Counted from the first letter of the stretch, positions 26,387 through 36,844 are shown. The stretch: 64,000 nucleotides of DNA from Caballeronia udeis (GCF_001544555.2 NZ_FCOK02000021.1:62001-126000); one strand, 5' to 3'. Numbers and translations are program-made. The notes: generated from the sequence alone by a model not told the origin.

Positions 26387-27778
26387 TTGAACTATTCCTC
26401 ATCACCGACGCAAAGCGCCCAGGTGGGTCGCAGCTGGAACACGACGACGTTTCGACTGCTGTCTGTCTACGCCGTCATCTTTTCGATCTCGGTGATGCTG
26501 CTGATTGGCTTCATCGGGTATGCGGTGACCGGCCAGATGGAGCGCAAAGCCGACGTCGTGATCCAGTGGCAGCTCGTCTATTTCGGCTCATTACCCGACA
26601 ATACGCTCGCCGACATTCTGCAAAGCCGCGTTGAACACGAACATATGCACATCAACTACTACGGTCTGTTCGCCGCGGATGGCCGGCATATGGCAGGGGA
26701 CGTGCTGATGCTTCCGCCGGGATTGTCCGTCGAGCGCCGCGGCATGACACTTGAACATACGCTGTCAGTTGCCGGCGTTAAACAGGCGCCGGTGGTGCGC
26801 GCGATGGCCGTGCAGCGCAGGGACGGCACGATACTGGTCGTCGCTCACGATCTTACTCAAATCCTCACAATCCGCCTGGACATCATCAATGCGCTGATCG
26901 GCGGCGGGATATTTTTCCTCGTGACCGGTTTCGCCGTCGGTCTTGCATTCGGCGTGCGGCAGATGCGGCGTGTGAAGGCGATTCATCGCGTTACGGTGCA
27001 GATCGCTCAAGGCGACCTCAAACAGCGTCTGCCGACCGGTGGCCACGACGAACTGGACCTGTTGTCGAATCTGGTCAATCACATGCTCGATGAAGTCGAG
27101 CGCCTGATGACCGAGGTAAAGGGTGCGTGCGATGGCATCGCGCACGATCTTCTTATGCCGCTCGCCCACGTCCGTACATTGCTCGTCCATGCTGAGGAGC
27201 GCGCCGACACACTCAACGACGAACAGTTGCCGAACATGGTTGCCCGAGCGCGATCCAATACGGATAAGGTGCTGGAACGGTTCCGCGCGATGCTGCGCAT
27301 CTCGGAGATTAGCGCGCTGCAGCGGCGAGGTGGCTTTGCCGATGTGCAATTGGCGGCACTCCTCTCGGAAGTCGGCGAACTCTACGAACCGCTTGCGGAA
27401 AGCAAGTCAATCAAGTTGGTGGTGCAGATGGAACCCGTTGGCGCGATTCACGCCGACCGCGCGCTGCTGTTCGAGGCGTTCTGCAATCTGGTTGATAACG
27501 CGATCAAGTTCGCGCCGACATGCGGAACGGTGTGTATAACACTCACACGGATGCCGTTCGGTCCACAGGTCGATATCGTCGACAACGGCCCGGGTATTCC
27601 GTCCAGTGAACGCCAGGCGGTGCTGAAACAATTCTATCGGAGCGAGCAGACGCGCCATATCGCGGGTTCGGGTCTCGGTCTTAGCATGGTCTCGGCGGTG
27701 ATCCGCGTCCACGACTTCACAATAAGGATCGGCAACGCGGAACCCGGCACACGCGTGACCATTGCGTGCTGGTCGTGA
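26387..27778 (+). CDS. HAMP-containing sensor histidine kinase
   Basis: Read from TTG at 26387, the protein has 463 residues; the exact start is uncertain. TM1 (about 25-45) and TM2 (about 170-195) flank a periplasmic domain. HAMP follows (RVKAIHRVTVQIAQGDLKQRL), then HisKA with His253 in DGIAHDLLMPLAHVR. The ATPase motifs are NLVDNAIKFAP, DNGPGIP and GSGLGLSMV. It forms a pair with the OmpR-type regulator just upstream. Confidence 0.9.
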   Translation: MNYSSSPTQSAQVGRSWNTTTFRLLSVYAVIFSISVMLLIGFIGYAVTGQMERKADVVIQWQLVYFGSLPDNTLADILQSRVEHEHMHINYYGLFAADGRHMAGDVLMLPPGLSVERRGMTLEHTLSVAGVKQAPVVRAMAVQRRDGTILVVAHDLTQILTIRLDIINALIGGGIFFLVTGFAVGLAFGVRQMRRVKAIHRVTVQIAQGDLKQRLPTGGHDELDLLSNLVNHMLDEVERLMTEVKGACDGIAHDLLMPLAHVRTLLVHAEERADTLNDEQLPNMVARARSNTDKVLERFRAMLRISEISALQRRGGFADVQLAALLSEVGELYEPLAESKSIKLVVQMEPVGAIHADRALLFEAFCNLVDNAIKFAPTCGTVCITLTRMPFGPQVDIVDNGPGIPSSERQAVLKQFYRSEQTRHIAGSGLGLSMVSAVIRVHDFTIRIGNAEPGTRVTIACWS

Positions 27779-27898
27779 ACGCTCGCTTGAGCCGCGTCGG
27801 TTCCTCCACCCACCTCGAATCGAAACAGAAAGGCTTTCGCGCGAGCTCGCGAGGATGCAGTGGTCGCCTCGCTTAGTGGATGAATACTCGAAATCAGA

Positions 27899-28717
27899 TT
27901 AGTTTGTGCGAACGCTTTTGGCCGACGCCGGCCTGATTGCAGTCGACGAATGACGAATACCGCCTTCCTGCAGCCAATAACCAACGCCCATGAAGACTGC
28001 GCCACCGACAAGATTGCCCAACGTGACGAAAATCTCATTATGAATGGCGCCGGCGAGCGTAATGTCGGCTGGGTGCTCGCCGATGAGTGCGAGCGCGAAT
28101 ACAAACATGTTCGCCACGCTGTGCTCGAACCCGCTCGCAACGAAAGCAAACACTGGCCAGAAAATGAGGCCAAGCTTCGCGCCGTCATTATTCGTCCGAC
28201 CTCCCATCCAGATTGCCAGGCATACGAGCCAATTGCACAGCAGGCCCTTCGCGAACAGTGGAACGGCCGGCGTGGTCATCTTCACCACTACTGTCTTGAA
28301 GAAAATCTCCGACCCGTCGGTCAGCAACACGCCACCGCCGGCGGCGTGAAGAATAGCAGCGAGCACCACAGCGCCGATCAGGTTTCCGATCCAGCACACT
28401 ATCCACACCAGCACCATACCTCCAATGCTGGTCTCGCCCCGAAATACCGCAAACGGCATATACATCGCTGTACCCGTGAATAGTTCCGAACCAGCGAACA
28501 CGACGATTGTCAGCGCACAAGCAAATACCGCGCCCATGATCAGATGGACATAAGCCGGATCGACATGTGCGCCGACCGAAAACATCAGTATGTCGCCGAA
28601 GCCGATATATGCACCGGCCATTGCTGCGCCAATCAAAAAGGCAAGCGGCGTGCGGACGATAGCCGACGCTTTATGGGCGCCGACCTTCGCGAATTTATCG
28701 ATGCTATCTGCGTACAT
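27899..28717 (-). CDS. Formate/nitrite transporter (FNT) family channel
   Basis: The protein has 272 residues, with TAGGAGAAATT before ATG. It has six hydrophobic segments and the FNT signatures GSELFTGTAMYMPF, FAKGLLCNWLVCLAIWM (region of the conserved central Lys) and GFEHSVANMF (conserved central His). Such pentameric channels pass formate, nitrite or hydrosulfide across the inner membrane. The FdhF-like oxidoreductase 16 kb away makes formate attractive, but the sequence alone does not decide the ion. Confidence 0.92.
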   Translation of the reverse strand: MYADSIDKFAKVGAHKASAIVRTPLAFLIGAAMAGAYIGFGDILMFSVGAHVDPAYVHLIMGAVFACALTIVVFAGSELFTGTAMYMPFAVFRGETSIGGMVLVWIVCWIGNLIGAVVLAAILHAAGGGVLLTDGSEIFFKTVVVKMTTPAVPLFAKGLLCNWLVCLAIWMGGRTNNDGAKLGLIFWPVFAFVASGFEHSVANMFVFALALIGEHPADITLAGAIHNEIFVTLGNLVGGAVFMGVGYWLQEGGIRHSSTAIRPASAKSVRTN

Positions 28718-28955
28718 AATTTCTCCTAGTTATACTAAACGTTTTAGCCGGGAAAATTGTTTACCGGAGGACGATTGGCGTCGCCGGCTTCGATCTGCAG
28801 GAGGAGCCGTCCCGGCGGCGCCTTTAGCAAGCTTGATGTCCGATAGTGTGCGTACCGCTTCGACTCGCCATGCCAGTGTCAGCAATCAGACCGATGGTTG
28901 TGGCTTGCAATTGATACCTGGCGAAATGAAGTGATCGTCTGGTTTGCGGAAGCGG

Positions 28956-28987
28956 GAAAGCCGGTTTGCGGCGGAACGCCGGCTTTC
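28956..28987 (-). terminator. Hairpin downstream of the DUF3300 gene
   Basis: GAAAGCCGG (28956-28964) pairs with CCGGCTTTC (28979-28987) about 50 bp beyond the stop of the DUF3300 gene. A T-run is lacking, so termination would be imperfect. Confidence 0.4.
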
Positions 28988-29035
28988 GCGGTGTCTGTTT
29001 TCGCGTACGGACCATCGAATGTACAGAAGCTTCAA

Positions 29036-30109
29036 TTACCTGTGGCCTCCGCCGCCATGAGACCCTTCGCCGTAGGCATCTCCGCCTTCATGAGCAAACC
29101 CGCCAAAGCCGGCTCGTCCCTCGCCAGAAGGTTCCCGAGCGAAACCTTCATTGCCAAAACCGCTGAATCGTCCGGGGTTGCTGTCAAACCGCGCGTTTGA
29201 TTCTGCGAATCCGCGCTGCGGTGCTGCCGATACATGCGGACCCGAATGCGCAAAAAATCCGCGTTCACCATGAAACGCCTGGGTACGATCGAAATTTTCG
29301 TGTCCATGCAAGTAGTCGTTTCGGTTGGTCATCGTGGCACTGCGCGAGATGTAGGGGCGGTGGTTGTAAACTACCGTTCGGCGATTCCAGTCGGGCCTCC
29401 AGTGATGCCATCCCCAGCTGTAGCCACCGAAGTACCCGAGTCCAAAGCCTACGCCAAAGGCGATTCCCGGGGCGTCCAGGTAGAGTCCCGAGTAGGGATA
29501 CCAGCCCGGCCAGACTGCTATCGGTGTTCCATAGGCGAGCCATGGATCGTATTCCGGCAGGTACACGACATCAGGGGCTGTCGGCTCAACGGTGATCGTT
29601 TGATCCTGGGTGGATACCGTCTGCTGACTTGTGCTTTGTAAGCTTCCGGCTTCCTCGGCACGCTGGCGCATCACCTGCACGGCGGCCATCAACTCCTGAG
29701 GCTGCTTCAGATAGGCGTCGCCAAGCGCTGAGGCCCAGGTCAGATTCTGGTCCGCATTGGCGAGTACCGAAGGGAACTGCGTGAGGGCCTGGACGCTTGG
29801 ATCCCAACTCTGTTTATTCACTTCAACGGCTAGCGCGTCCCCGGTCAGTGCAGGGTGTTCCTGCATCCATCGATTCGCTTCGACAAGTTCCACCGGATGA
29901 GTCGAGGCTGCGAGGATTTGCGCTACCAAGGCGTCCGGGTACAGCGCTATGGGTGCGACAAGCTGCTGTAGCTGGTCGCTAGTCCACTGCGTCGGCTGAG
30001 CCGGGGCGAGTACCGATTGATTGGCCTGAGCTGCGAACACGTCGTGCGCAGCACCTAGCACCAGGCACGAGGATACAAAGACCGCGAAGCCCTGCTTGAG
30101 AAGTTTCAT
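29036..30109 (-). CDS. DUF3300 exported protein
   Basis: The protein has 357 residues. A signal peptide (MKLLKQGFAVFVSSCLVLGAAHDVFA) is followed by the DUF3300 domain: LQQLVAPIALYPDALVAQIL, then WMQEHPALTGDALA and VVYLPEYDPWLAYG. A Gly/Tyr/Trp-rich segment and a His/Gly-rich tail full of Asn, Arg and Phe follow. The family is envelope-associated and of unknown function, and often lies near efflux systems, as here upstream of an RND operon. The His-rich tail could bind metals. Confidence 0.85.
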   Translation of the reverse strand: MKLLKQGFAVFVSSCLVLGAAHDVFAAQANQSVLAPAQPTQWTSDQLQQLVAPIALYPDALVAQILAASTHPVELVEANRWMQEHPALTGDALAVEVNKQSWDPSVQALTQFPSVLANADQNLTWASALGDAYLKQPQELMAAVQVMRQRAEEAGSLQSTSQQTVSTQDQTITVEPTAPDVVYLPEYDPWLAYGTPIAVWPGWYPYSGLYLDAPGIAFGVGFGLGYFGGYSWGWHHWRPDWNRRTVVYNHRPYISRSATMTNRNDYLHGHENFDRTQAFHGERGFFAHSGPHVSAAPQRGFAESNARFDSNPGRFSGFGNEGFAREPSGEGRAGFGGFAHEGGDAYGEGSHGGGGHR

Positions 30110-30563
30110 AGATCATGCTCTCTGCGTGATTTCCTTTTTGGGAGGCCTTTGTAGTAAAACAACCGCCACACTCCGATAATGCGCGCGAGCGATGGCCGGA
30201 CCCTGACCGTTTGATTACCGTTTTGAAATGAGGCTTTAGGCGAACCTGAAAACACCGCATCCCGGTTGATAGCGGCAACACAATAAATTCTTGAAGGTAG
30301 CGCCTGTCGACGCATGAGTCGCGTGCCACGACTTGATCATGTCGCTGTCGCGAGGAACGGAGCCGCCGGCATCAGCAGGGTGAGGCGATCAACGCACTCA
30401 CCACCGGCAGGATCGATGCATACGCCAGCACGGCAGTCGGAAATCAGATTCTTGCCGACCGGATCGGGCATGACCTCGTTGACGCGGCGTCCCACGCCCC
30501 TGGCAATCTCGCGGGCTATTCGCCCCGAAAGGTGCGTGCTCGTGTGCCGGGGGCAACCAAGAG
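30110..30563. other. Intergenic region between DUF3300 gene and RND operon
   Basis: About 450 bp. On the minus strand, a stop-free stretch near 30338-30545 reads SGRIAREIARGVGRRVNEVM then DPVGKNLISDCRAGVCIDP, which looks coding-like but has no good start. I do not recognise it. The part next to 30110 should hold the DUF3300 promoter. Confidence 0.3.
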
Positions 30564-32084
30564 TTACCCGCCTAAATTCGCTTGGCGAAGGTCACCCGTC
30601 CCCCGGTGAAGTGGATTGAACGGGATTGTCTGTTGTGGGGTCGGCAGATCCGCCGTGCTCCAGCCGCCGCCCACGGCACCTATCAGCCCGACAGCGGCTT
30701 GTAGTTGGCGGCTCTGCACTTGAACGGTCGCAAGCTCGGCGCTCAACGCGGCGATCTGCGCGACGGTCACGTTGAGATAATTGTCCAGACCGTTGGTATA
30801 GAGGCGCAGTGCGAGGTCCTGCACCTTGACCGCGGACGTGAGCGCATCGTGCTGCTGGCTGTACTCGGAGGAAAGCTTGTTCGTCAGCAAGAGTTGGTCT
30901 TCGACCTCGCGAAACGCCTGCAATACAGTCGAGCGGTAATTATCTGCGGCCTGCGCAAACGCGGACGAGCTTTGCTGTTCCTCGGCTCTGCGCAGGCCGC
31001 CTTCGAACAGCGGCAACACAGCCGATGTGCCGACGGACCAGAGGCTGTTGGCCAGGGAAGCGAGGCCGCCGAAGGTGTTGTCCTCGAATCCCGCATTGGC
31101 GCTCAACTGAATGTTCGGATAGAACGCCGCGCGCGCCACCCCGATGGCCGCGTTTTCTGCCGCCATTTGCCGCTCGGACTGTGCGATATCCGGGCGCCGT
31201 TGCAGCAGCGCGGACGGCACGCCGACCGGAATCACGGGAATCGCCAGGCGTGCCAGTTCTTCGGCGGGCAGGCTGAAGGTCGACGGGTTTTCGCCAGCGA
31301 GCACGGCGATGGCGTGTTCGAGCACGGCTCGCTGCGCCTGGATGTCGGTATCGGCCGCCTGTGCCGTGGAGAGCTGGTTTTGAGCCCGCTCGACGTCGAG
31401 ACCTGCCGAAATATTCCCGGAATAGCGTAGCTTCGTGATCTTGAGCGCTTCGCCGTAATAGCTGAGCGTTTTTGTATAGACGACATGCTCCGAATCGAGC
31501 CCGCGCAGCGCCATGTAGTCATTGGCCAGTTCGATTTCGAGGCTCAACCGCGCCGATGCAACCATTGCTGCGGTGGCCTGTGCGTTGCTCTTCGCATAGT
31601 TCGTCCGGTTCCGGATCTCGCCCCAGAAATCAGGCTCCCATGACAGGGCCGCCCCATAGCCGAGCGAAGCTTCCTCACTCGGCCCGGCTCCGCTGGCGCG
31701 GAACAGGCGGTGCACGGATTCGCGGTTCTGCGATCCATAAGTCTGGGCGCTCAACTGCGGAAACAACTGCGAGCGGGCCTCGCCCACGATATCCCGCGCT
31801 TGGGTGTAGGTTTCCTCCGCCGCCTGAAGGTCCGGGTTGGCCGCATTCAAGCTCGATTCCAGGTGATCGAGTTCTTCATCGCCGAACATCTTCCACCAGT
31901 CACCTTCAGCGAGTTGGTCTTCCGGATGCGCGAGCGCGAACGGTCCCGTTCCTTTGTAACTGGCGGGCAGCACCATATGCGGAGGCGCATAGGGCGGCGC
32001 AAGGCTGCATCCGGCAAGCGCCCCGAGCAGTGTCAGGAGCGTGGCGGTGGCGAGACGGCGAGCAGGTTTGAAGTAACGCATCAT
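30564..32084 (-). CDS. RND efflux outer-membrane factor (OprM/NodT family lipoprotein)
   Basis: The protein has 506 residues. A lipoprotein signal with the lipobox LAGC (Cys26) is followed by two outer-membrane efflux domains: WWKMFGDEELDHLESSLNAANPDL, then SLEIELANDYMALRGLD, RRPDIAQSERQMAAENAAIG and VLQAFREVEDQLLL. It is the exit duct of a tripartite pump. It overlaps the adaptor gene by 4 bp, making a three-gene operon with the inner-membrane pump. Confidence 0.95.
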   Translation of the reverse strand: MMRYFKPARRLATATLLTLLGALAGCSLAPPYAPPHMVLPASYKGTGPFALAHPEDQLAEGDWWKMFGDEELDHLESSLNAANPDLQAAEETYTQARDIVGEARSQLFPQLSAQTYGSQNRESVHRLFRASGAGPSEEASLGYGAALSWEPDFWGEIRNRTNYAKSNAQATAAMVASARLSLEIELANDYMALRGLDSEHVVYTKTLSYYGEALKITKLRYSGNISAGLDVERAQNQLSTAQAADTDIQAQRAVLEHAIAVLAGENPSTFSLPAEELARLAIPVIPVGVPSALLQRRPDIAQSERQMAAENAAIGVARAAFYPNIQLSANAGFEDNTFGGLASLANSLWSVGTSAVLPLFEGGLRRAEEQQSSSAFAQAADNYRSTVLQAFREVEDQLLLTNKLSSEYSQQHDALTSAVKVQDLALRLYTNGLDNYLNVTVAQIAALSAELATVQVQSRQLQAAVGLIGAVGGGWSTADLPTPQQTIPFNPLHRGTGDLRQANLGG

Positions 32085-33361
32085 TTCGGATCATTCTTGG
32101 CAACTGCGACGTTGGCTTGCTGTTCCTCGCCTGGATGCGCGGGCTCAGATGTCGAAGTACGGATGGTTGTTTGCGGTGCGATTCCCGGTACGCCGCTTAC
32201 GATTTGCACTTTCTCTCCCTCGAGCGTGCCCGCGGAAGGATTGACCATAAAGCGGTCGGTAGGTTTCAGGCCAGAAAGTACTTGAACGTTCTGGCCGAGA
32301 TTCAACCCGAGCGTGACGTTTTGCAAATGAACTTTGTCATCCGGACCCACGACCGCCAGCTGCATGCCCTGGTCGCGGAACAGCAACGCCTGTTCGGGCA
32401 CGACGAGCACGCTCCGGTTCGTCGGTATAACGAAATGAACCGTCGCATACGTGCCGGGCCATATAAGATGATCCGGGTTTGGCGCCACCAACTCCGTAAT
32501 GACGGTTCGCGTCTGCGGGTCGAACGCATTCGCGGTCGTCGAGAGCGTCGCCTTGAACTGACGGCCCGGATACTGGGGCAGCGTGAACGTCGCCTCGAGG
32601 CCCGGCTTCAGCATGTCCGCATAGTCCTGCGGCACGGATACGAAGAGCCGCATCTCGTGGATATCCGCTACTGAGAACAGATCATCCGCCGCACCGTGGG
32701 AACTGACATCACCGCCCGCGGCGTTCACGTAATTACCGATGTCGGTGTCGCGCGAGGTGATGACACCGTCGAACGGCGCGACGATATCCTTGAACCCTTC
32801 CAACGCATGGTAGCGCGCGACCTCATGCTGCGCTGCCACCACTTGCGCCTTCTTCACCGCGGCACTCGCGACTTGCACGTCCACCTCCTCTTGCGCGACA
32901 GCTTCCGTGCCCGCAAGCGCTTTCCAGCGCTGTGCCGTCACGTCGGCAAGCGTGCTGTTGGTTTTCGCGACGTCGAGATTCGCGAGCGCCGTCTGGTACT
33001 GCTCGTCGACGGTGGGCGCGTCGATCGTGGCGAGCAGCGTACCGGCCTTGACGAACGCGCCGTAATCCACGTACCACTTGCGCACGTAGCCGGAGACCTG
33101 TGCATAGATCGGGGCGGTGTTCCAGGCTTTGATGTTGCCGGGTAGCGAGATCGAGCGCGTGGCAGGCCCTGGCACGGGCATCATGACCTGCACCTGCGGT
33201 ACGGACTCCTCGTTAGCGAGCGTTTGCAGATCAGTGACATTGTCGTGGCGTTGGACGATGCCGTGGACAACAAGGCCGGCAAGGACAAGGGCGGCGATCG
33301 CGACGGACCATTTAAGTCGAACTCGGCCTGGGGCCACAACTTCGCGGTTTACTACGTTCAT
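32081..33361 (-). CDS. RND efflux periplasmic adaptor (HlyD/MFP family)
   Basis: The protein has 426 residues. A single N-terminal anchor (about 18-38) is followed by a biotinyl-lipoyl-like segment (IYAQVSGYVRKWYVDYGAFVKAGTLLATIDAP), a coiled-coil hairpin (about 120-195), then a second lipoyl half (IVAPFDGVITSRDTDIGNYV) and beta-barrel/MP domains. It links pump and outer-membrane channel. It overlaps both neighbours by 4 bp, so stoichiometric synthesis is expected. Confidence 0.95.
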   Translation of the reverse strand: MNVVNREVVAPGRVRLKWSVAIAALVLAGLVVHGIVQRHDNVTDLQTLANEESVPQVQVMMPVPGPATRSISLPGNIKAWNTAPIYAQVSGYVRKWYVDYGAFVKAGTLLATIDAPTVDEQYQTALANLDVAKTNSTLADVTAQRWKALAGTEAVAQEEVDVQVASAAVKKAQVVAAQHEVARYHALEGFKDIVAPFDGVITSRDTDIGNYVNAAGGDVSSHGAADDLFSVADIHEMRLFVSVPQDYADMLKPGLEATFTLPQYPGRQFKATLSTTANAFDPQTRTVITELVAPNPDHLIWPGTYATVHFVIPTNRSVLVVPEQALLFRDQGMQLAVVGPDDKVHLQNVTLGLNLGQNVQVLSGLKPTDRFMVNPSAGTLEGEKVQIVSGVPGIAPQTTIRTSTSEPAHPGEEQQANVAVAKNDPK

Positions 33362-36300
33362 GGATGAGACTCCGTGGCTTGTCTGTCGTTGCGATGCATC
33401 ATCGCGAACACGCAGGGAACGAATAGCAAAGTGGCGAACGTCGCGACGAGAAGTCCACCGATAACTGCTCGTCCGAGCGGTGCGTTTTGCGTATTGCTCA
33501 TCGACATCGGCAGCATCCCGATGATCATCGCGAGCGCGGTCATCAGAACCGGGCGGATACGGGCGTATCCGGCTTCGATGGCCGCGGCGATTGCATCACC
33601 GTGTTCCGCGAGGCGCTCGCGGGCAAACGATACGACGAGGATTGAGTTGGCTGTCGCAGTGCCCATGCACATGATCGCGCCCGTGAGCGCAGGCACTGAA
33701 GCGTTCGTGTGCGTGAGAAAGAGGCTCCAGACAATGCCGGCCAGCGCGCCTGGGAGTGCCGTGATGATGATGAACGGGTCCAGCCAGGACTGGAAATTAA
33801 CGACGATCACGAGATAGACCAGCAGCACCGAGAGCGCCAGTCCCCCCAGAAGTTGCGTGTACGCACTGCCCATCGTCATAGCCTGGCCTCGCAGGTGCAC
33901 GCTCGCGCCTTTCGGTAGCTGCGATTTCATCTCCTTCGCGACCTGTGCGACTTGATCGTAGACGGCACCGAGGTCCCGCCCCTGGTTGCTGACGTAGATG
34001 TCGATCGAGGGCAGGATGCTGTAATGGGAGACCAGCAGGGGCGTGCCCGTTTGCGTCACGGTGCCGAGCGCGCCAAGCAACTGCGACTGCTGGCCGCCTG
34101 GATCGCCGTTGCCTCCATCGATCGGAATCGTCTCGAGGTCGTTGATCGACGCGAGCTGGTCTTGCGGCGTCTGCATGTTGACGAGGTGCGAGATGCCGTT
34201 CGTCGTGTCGAGCCAGTACGTCGGCGCCGTCTGCCCGCTGCCGGACAGCGTCGCAAGTGCGTTGTTCGCGATGTTGCCTTCGGTCAGGTTCATTCCCGAG
34301 GCAAACGAGCGGTCCGCCGCAACTCTGAGCGTCGGTTCGTTGAACGCCTGTTGAACGTTGACGTCGGCGGCGCCGGGAATCTTGCGGATGCGTGCAGCGA
34401 GCGCCTGCGCGTAAGCCATGTTCGCCACTTGTCCACGGCCCGAGATCTGCACGTCGATGGGCGCAGGCAGGCCGAAGTTCAGGATCTTGGCCGTGATGTC
34501 GCCGGGCAGGAAGGTAAACACCGTGCCGGGAAAAAGCTTCGGCAGTTCGCGACGCAGCGAGGACCGGTAGTCGTCCACAGGCGACTGTTCATTCTTCAGA
34601 CTGATCGTGATGTCGCAATCCTGCGGGCCGATCGTGCCGTCCGAGGTATAGGCCAGGTTGAGGCTGCTCGAGGGCAGCCCGCAGTTGTCGACCAGATTGG
34701 TGACATCACCCGGCAAAATCTTCCGGATCTGGCTATTGACGAGCACCGCGATCTTAGATGCATCTTCGAGCCGCGTGCCGATCGGTGCGCGCATGTGCAT
34801 ATCGATTTCGCCGGACTTGATGCTCGGGAAAAAGTCACGGCCGAGAAAAGGGAGCAGACTCATCGACGCAACCGTGCACGCAACGAAGGCCATGATAAAG
34901 CGCTTGCGATGAAGCACGGCAAGGCTCAGCACTTCCCGGTATCGATCGCGAAACAGCGAGAAGGCCTGCTCGAAGCGCCGCTGAAACCGGGTGAAGAAGC
35001 CAGGATTGCCTTCGTGTCCATGGCCATGCCCGTGCGTTTTCACCTGGCCGCGCAGCAGCCATGCGGCCATCGTCGGCACCAGCGTGCGCGAGAGGACGAA
35101 CGAAGCGATCATCGCGAAGATGATGGCTTCGGCGAGCGGCTGGAACAGATACCCCGAGATGCCGCCCAACTGGAACAACGGCAGCCAGACAATACAGATG
35201 CACAGCGTCGCGACGAACGTTGGCACAACGATCTGGTTTGCCGCCGCAATAATCCCGGGCTCTAGCTCGGCGCCCGCTTCGAGGTGAGAATCGATGTTTT
35301 CGATCATGACGGTTGCGTCGTCGACCAGAATACCGACCGCGAGCGCCAATCCGCCAAGCGTCATGACATTGATCGTTTGCCCGATGTAGTGCAGCGCCAG
35401 GATCGAGGACAGGATCGCGAGCGGAATCGATGTCGCTACGATCAACGTCGAACGCCAGGTGCCGAGAAAGAGCAGCACAGTCAACCCCGTCAGGACCGCC
35501 GCAGTGATCATCTCCTGAACCACCTCTGCCACCGAATCGCGCACAAACCCCGAGGCGTCGTTGAGCGGCGTGATTTTGACGCCCGGCGGCAGCGTCCGGA
35601 TAATGCCGGGCAGCGCGTGCTTGATGCCTGCTACCACGGCGAGTGTCGAAGCGTCGCCGCTCTTGAAGATTTGGATCAGCACCGACTGCTTGCCTTTTAC
35701 CAGGACCGCGTTCGTCTGCGGTGGTGCACCGCGGTGCACATAGGCGACGTCGCGTAGATAGACGGTTGCGCCGTTCACCGTCTTGATCGGCAGGTTGTTG
35801 AACGTCGGTACCTGGAGAGGACTCGAATTTGTTTGGACCATGAAGTCAAGTCCGCCGATCTTCTGGTCGCCCGCAGGAAGCACCACGTTCTGCGACCTGA
35901 GCGCGGCCGCTACGTCTGCGGCCGAGAGGCCGTGCGCCAGCAATTTCGTCTGGTCCAGATCGATTTCGACGTTCAGCGAAGCGCCCCCGTATGGCGCCGG
36001 AATCGCGACGCCCGGCACGGCCACCAGTTGCGGGCGGACCAGGTTAGACGCCATGTCGTACACCTGCGCGGCCGTCATGTTCGGCGCAGAGACTTGAAGG
36101 TCCAGTACCGGGACCGAGGACGCGTTATACACCAGCACTTGAGGTGGCGTGATGCCCGCCGGCATTTGCTTCAGCACGGTCTGCGAGATGGACGTGACCT
36201 GGGCTTGAGCGGCGGCGATGTCAGTGCCCGGCTGAAAGTAGATCTTCACGATGCCGGCACCATACAGGGACTGGCTCTCGATGTGTTCGATGTTGGCCAC

Positions 36301-36525
36301 CGTCGCGGTCAAAGCGCGTTCGTAGTAATAGACCACGCGGCCAGACATGTCCTGCGGGGACAGTCCGTTGTAGTTCCACACGACCGCGATTACCGGGATG
36401 CGGATGGCGGGAAAGATGTCCGTCGGCATCTTCAATACGGCCATCGTGCCGAACAGGATGAGGAGGATGCTCATCACCACGAAGGTGAGGGGGCGGCGCA
36501 GGGCAACCAGGACAATGGCGTTCAT
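33358..36525 (-). CDS. RND efflux inner-membrane transporter (AcrB/MdtB-like)
   Basis: The ATG at 36523-36525 starts the canonical MNAIVLVALRRPLTFVVMSIL. This start is better than one 24 codons earlier that adds a non-family extension. The protein has about 1055 residues with twelve TM segments and two large periplasmic loops. TM4 carries the proton-relay acidic pair in VGILVDDATVMIENID (about 400-415). Export substrate cannot be predicted; homologues handle drugs, detergents or aromatic acids. A His/Gly-rich cytoplasmic loop (KTHGHGHGHEGNPG) is notable and may bind metal. The His-rich DUF3300 gene lies just downstream. Confidence 0.93.
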   Translation of the reverse strand: MNAIVLVALRRPLTFVVMSILLILFGTMAVLKMPTDIFPAIRIPVIAVVWNYNGLSPQDMSGRVVYYYERALTATVANIEHIESQSLYGAGIVKIYFQPGTDIAAAQAQVTSISQTVLKQMPAGITPPQVLVYNASSVPVLDLQVSAPNMTAAQVYDMASNLVRPQLVAVPGVAIPAPYGGASLNVEIDLDQTKLLAHGLSAADVAAALRSQNVVLPAGDQKIGGLDFMVQTNSSPLQVPTFNNLPIKTVNGATVYLRDVAYVHRGAPPQTNAVLVKGKQSVLIQIFKSGDASTLAVVAGIKHALPGIIRTLPPGVKITPLNDASGFVRDSVAEVVQEMITAAVLTGLTVLLFLGTWRSTLIVATSIPLAILSSILALHYIGQTINVMTLGGLALAVGILVDDATVMIENIDSHLEAGAELEPGIIAAANQIVVPTFVATLCICIVWLPLFQLGGISGYLFQPLAEAIIFAMIASFVLSRTLVPTMAAWLLRGQVKTHGHGHGHEGNPGFFTRFQRRFEQAFSLFRDRYREVLSLAVLHRKRFIMAFVACTVASMSLLPFLGRDFFPSIKSGEIDMHMRAPIGTRLEDASKIAVLVNSQIRKILPGDVTNLVDNCGLPSSSLNLAYTSDGTIGPQDCDITISLKNEQSPVDDYRSSLRRELPKLFPGTVFTFLPGDITAKILNFGLPAPIDVQISGRGQVANMAYAQALAARIRKIPGAADVNVQQAFNEPTLRVAADRSFASGMNLTEGNIANNALATLSGSGQTAPTYWLDTTNGISHLVNMQTPQDQLASINDLETIPIDGGNGDPGGQQSQLLGALGTVTQTGTPLLVSHYSILPSIDIYVSNQGRDLGAVYDQVAQVAKEMKSQLPKGASVHLRGQAMTMGSAYTQLLGGLALSVLLVYLVIVVNFQSWLDPFIIITALPGALAGIVWSLFLTHTNASVPALTGAIMCMGTATANSILVVSFARERLAEHGDAIAAAIEAGYARIRPVLMTALAMIIGMLPMSMSNTQNAPLGRAVIGGLLVATFATLLFVPCVFAMMHRNDRQATESHP

Positions 36526-36844
36526 GTAAAAGTGTCTATGTCGGATGAGGCATTGCGTCGGCGCCCCTGGCCCTACGGGGACCGGCGAGGCGTGCAAAAC
36601 AGGTGCCTATAGTCGGGGGTGCGGGATTGCCGAACATCGACACGCGAATTAAGCTTTATTTAATCGTCACAGAACCATGCATCTCGCCGGCCGCCGAACG
36701 GGATGCCGTCATCGTTCTGTCGTTGTGCCGACAAGGCCGTGGTTGAGGAATGCGATAAGAACCAAGACGTAAAGAAGCCGTAGCTTCCTGACGATCATCC
36801 GACGGTTGTCGGGGTGCATCGCCGTCAGTTTGGAAGGCAGTGCT

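Noticed and set aside
33952..35265. 437-codon plus-strand open frame across the RND pump
   Set aside because: Exactly antisense to a clear RND transporter; Arg/Asp/Gln/His-rich composition typical of the reverse frame of GC-rich genes; no ribosome site or family.
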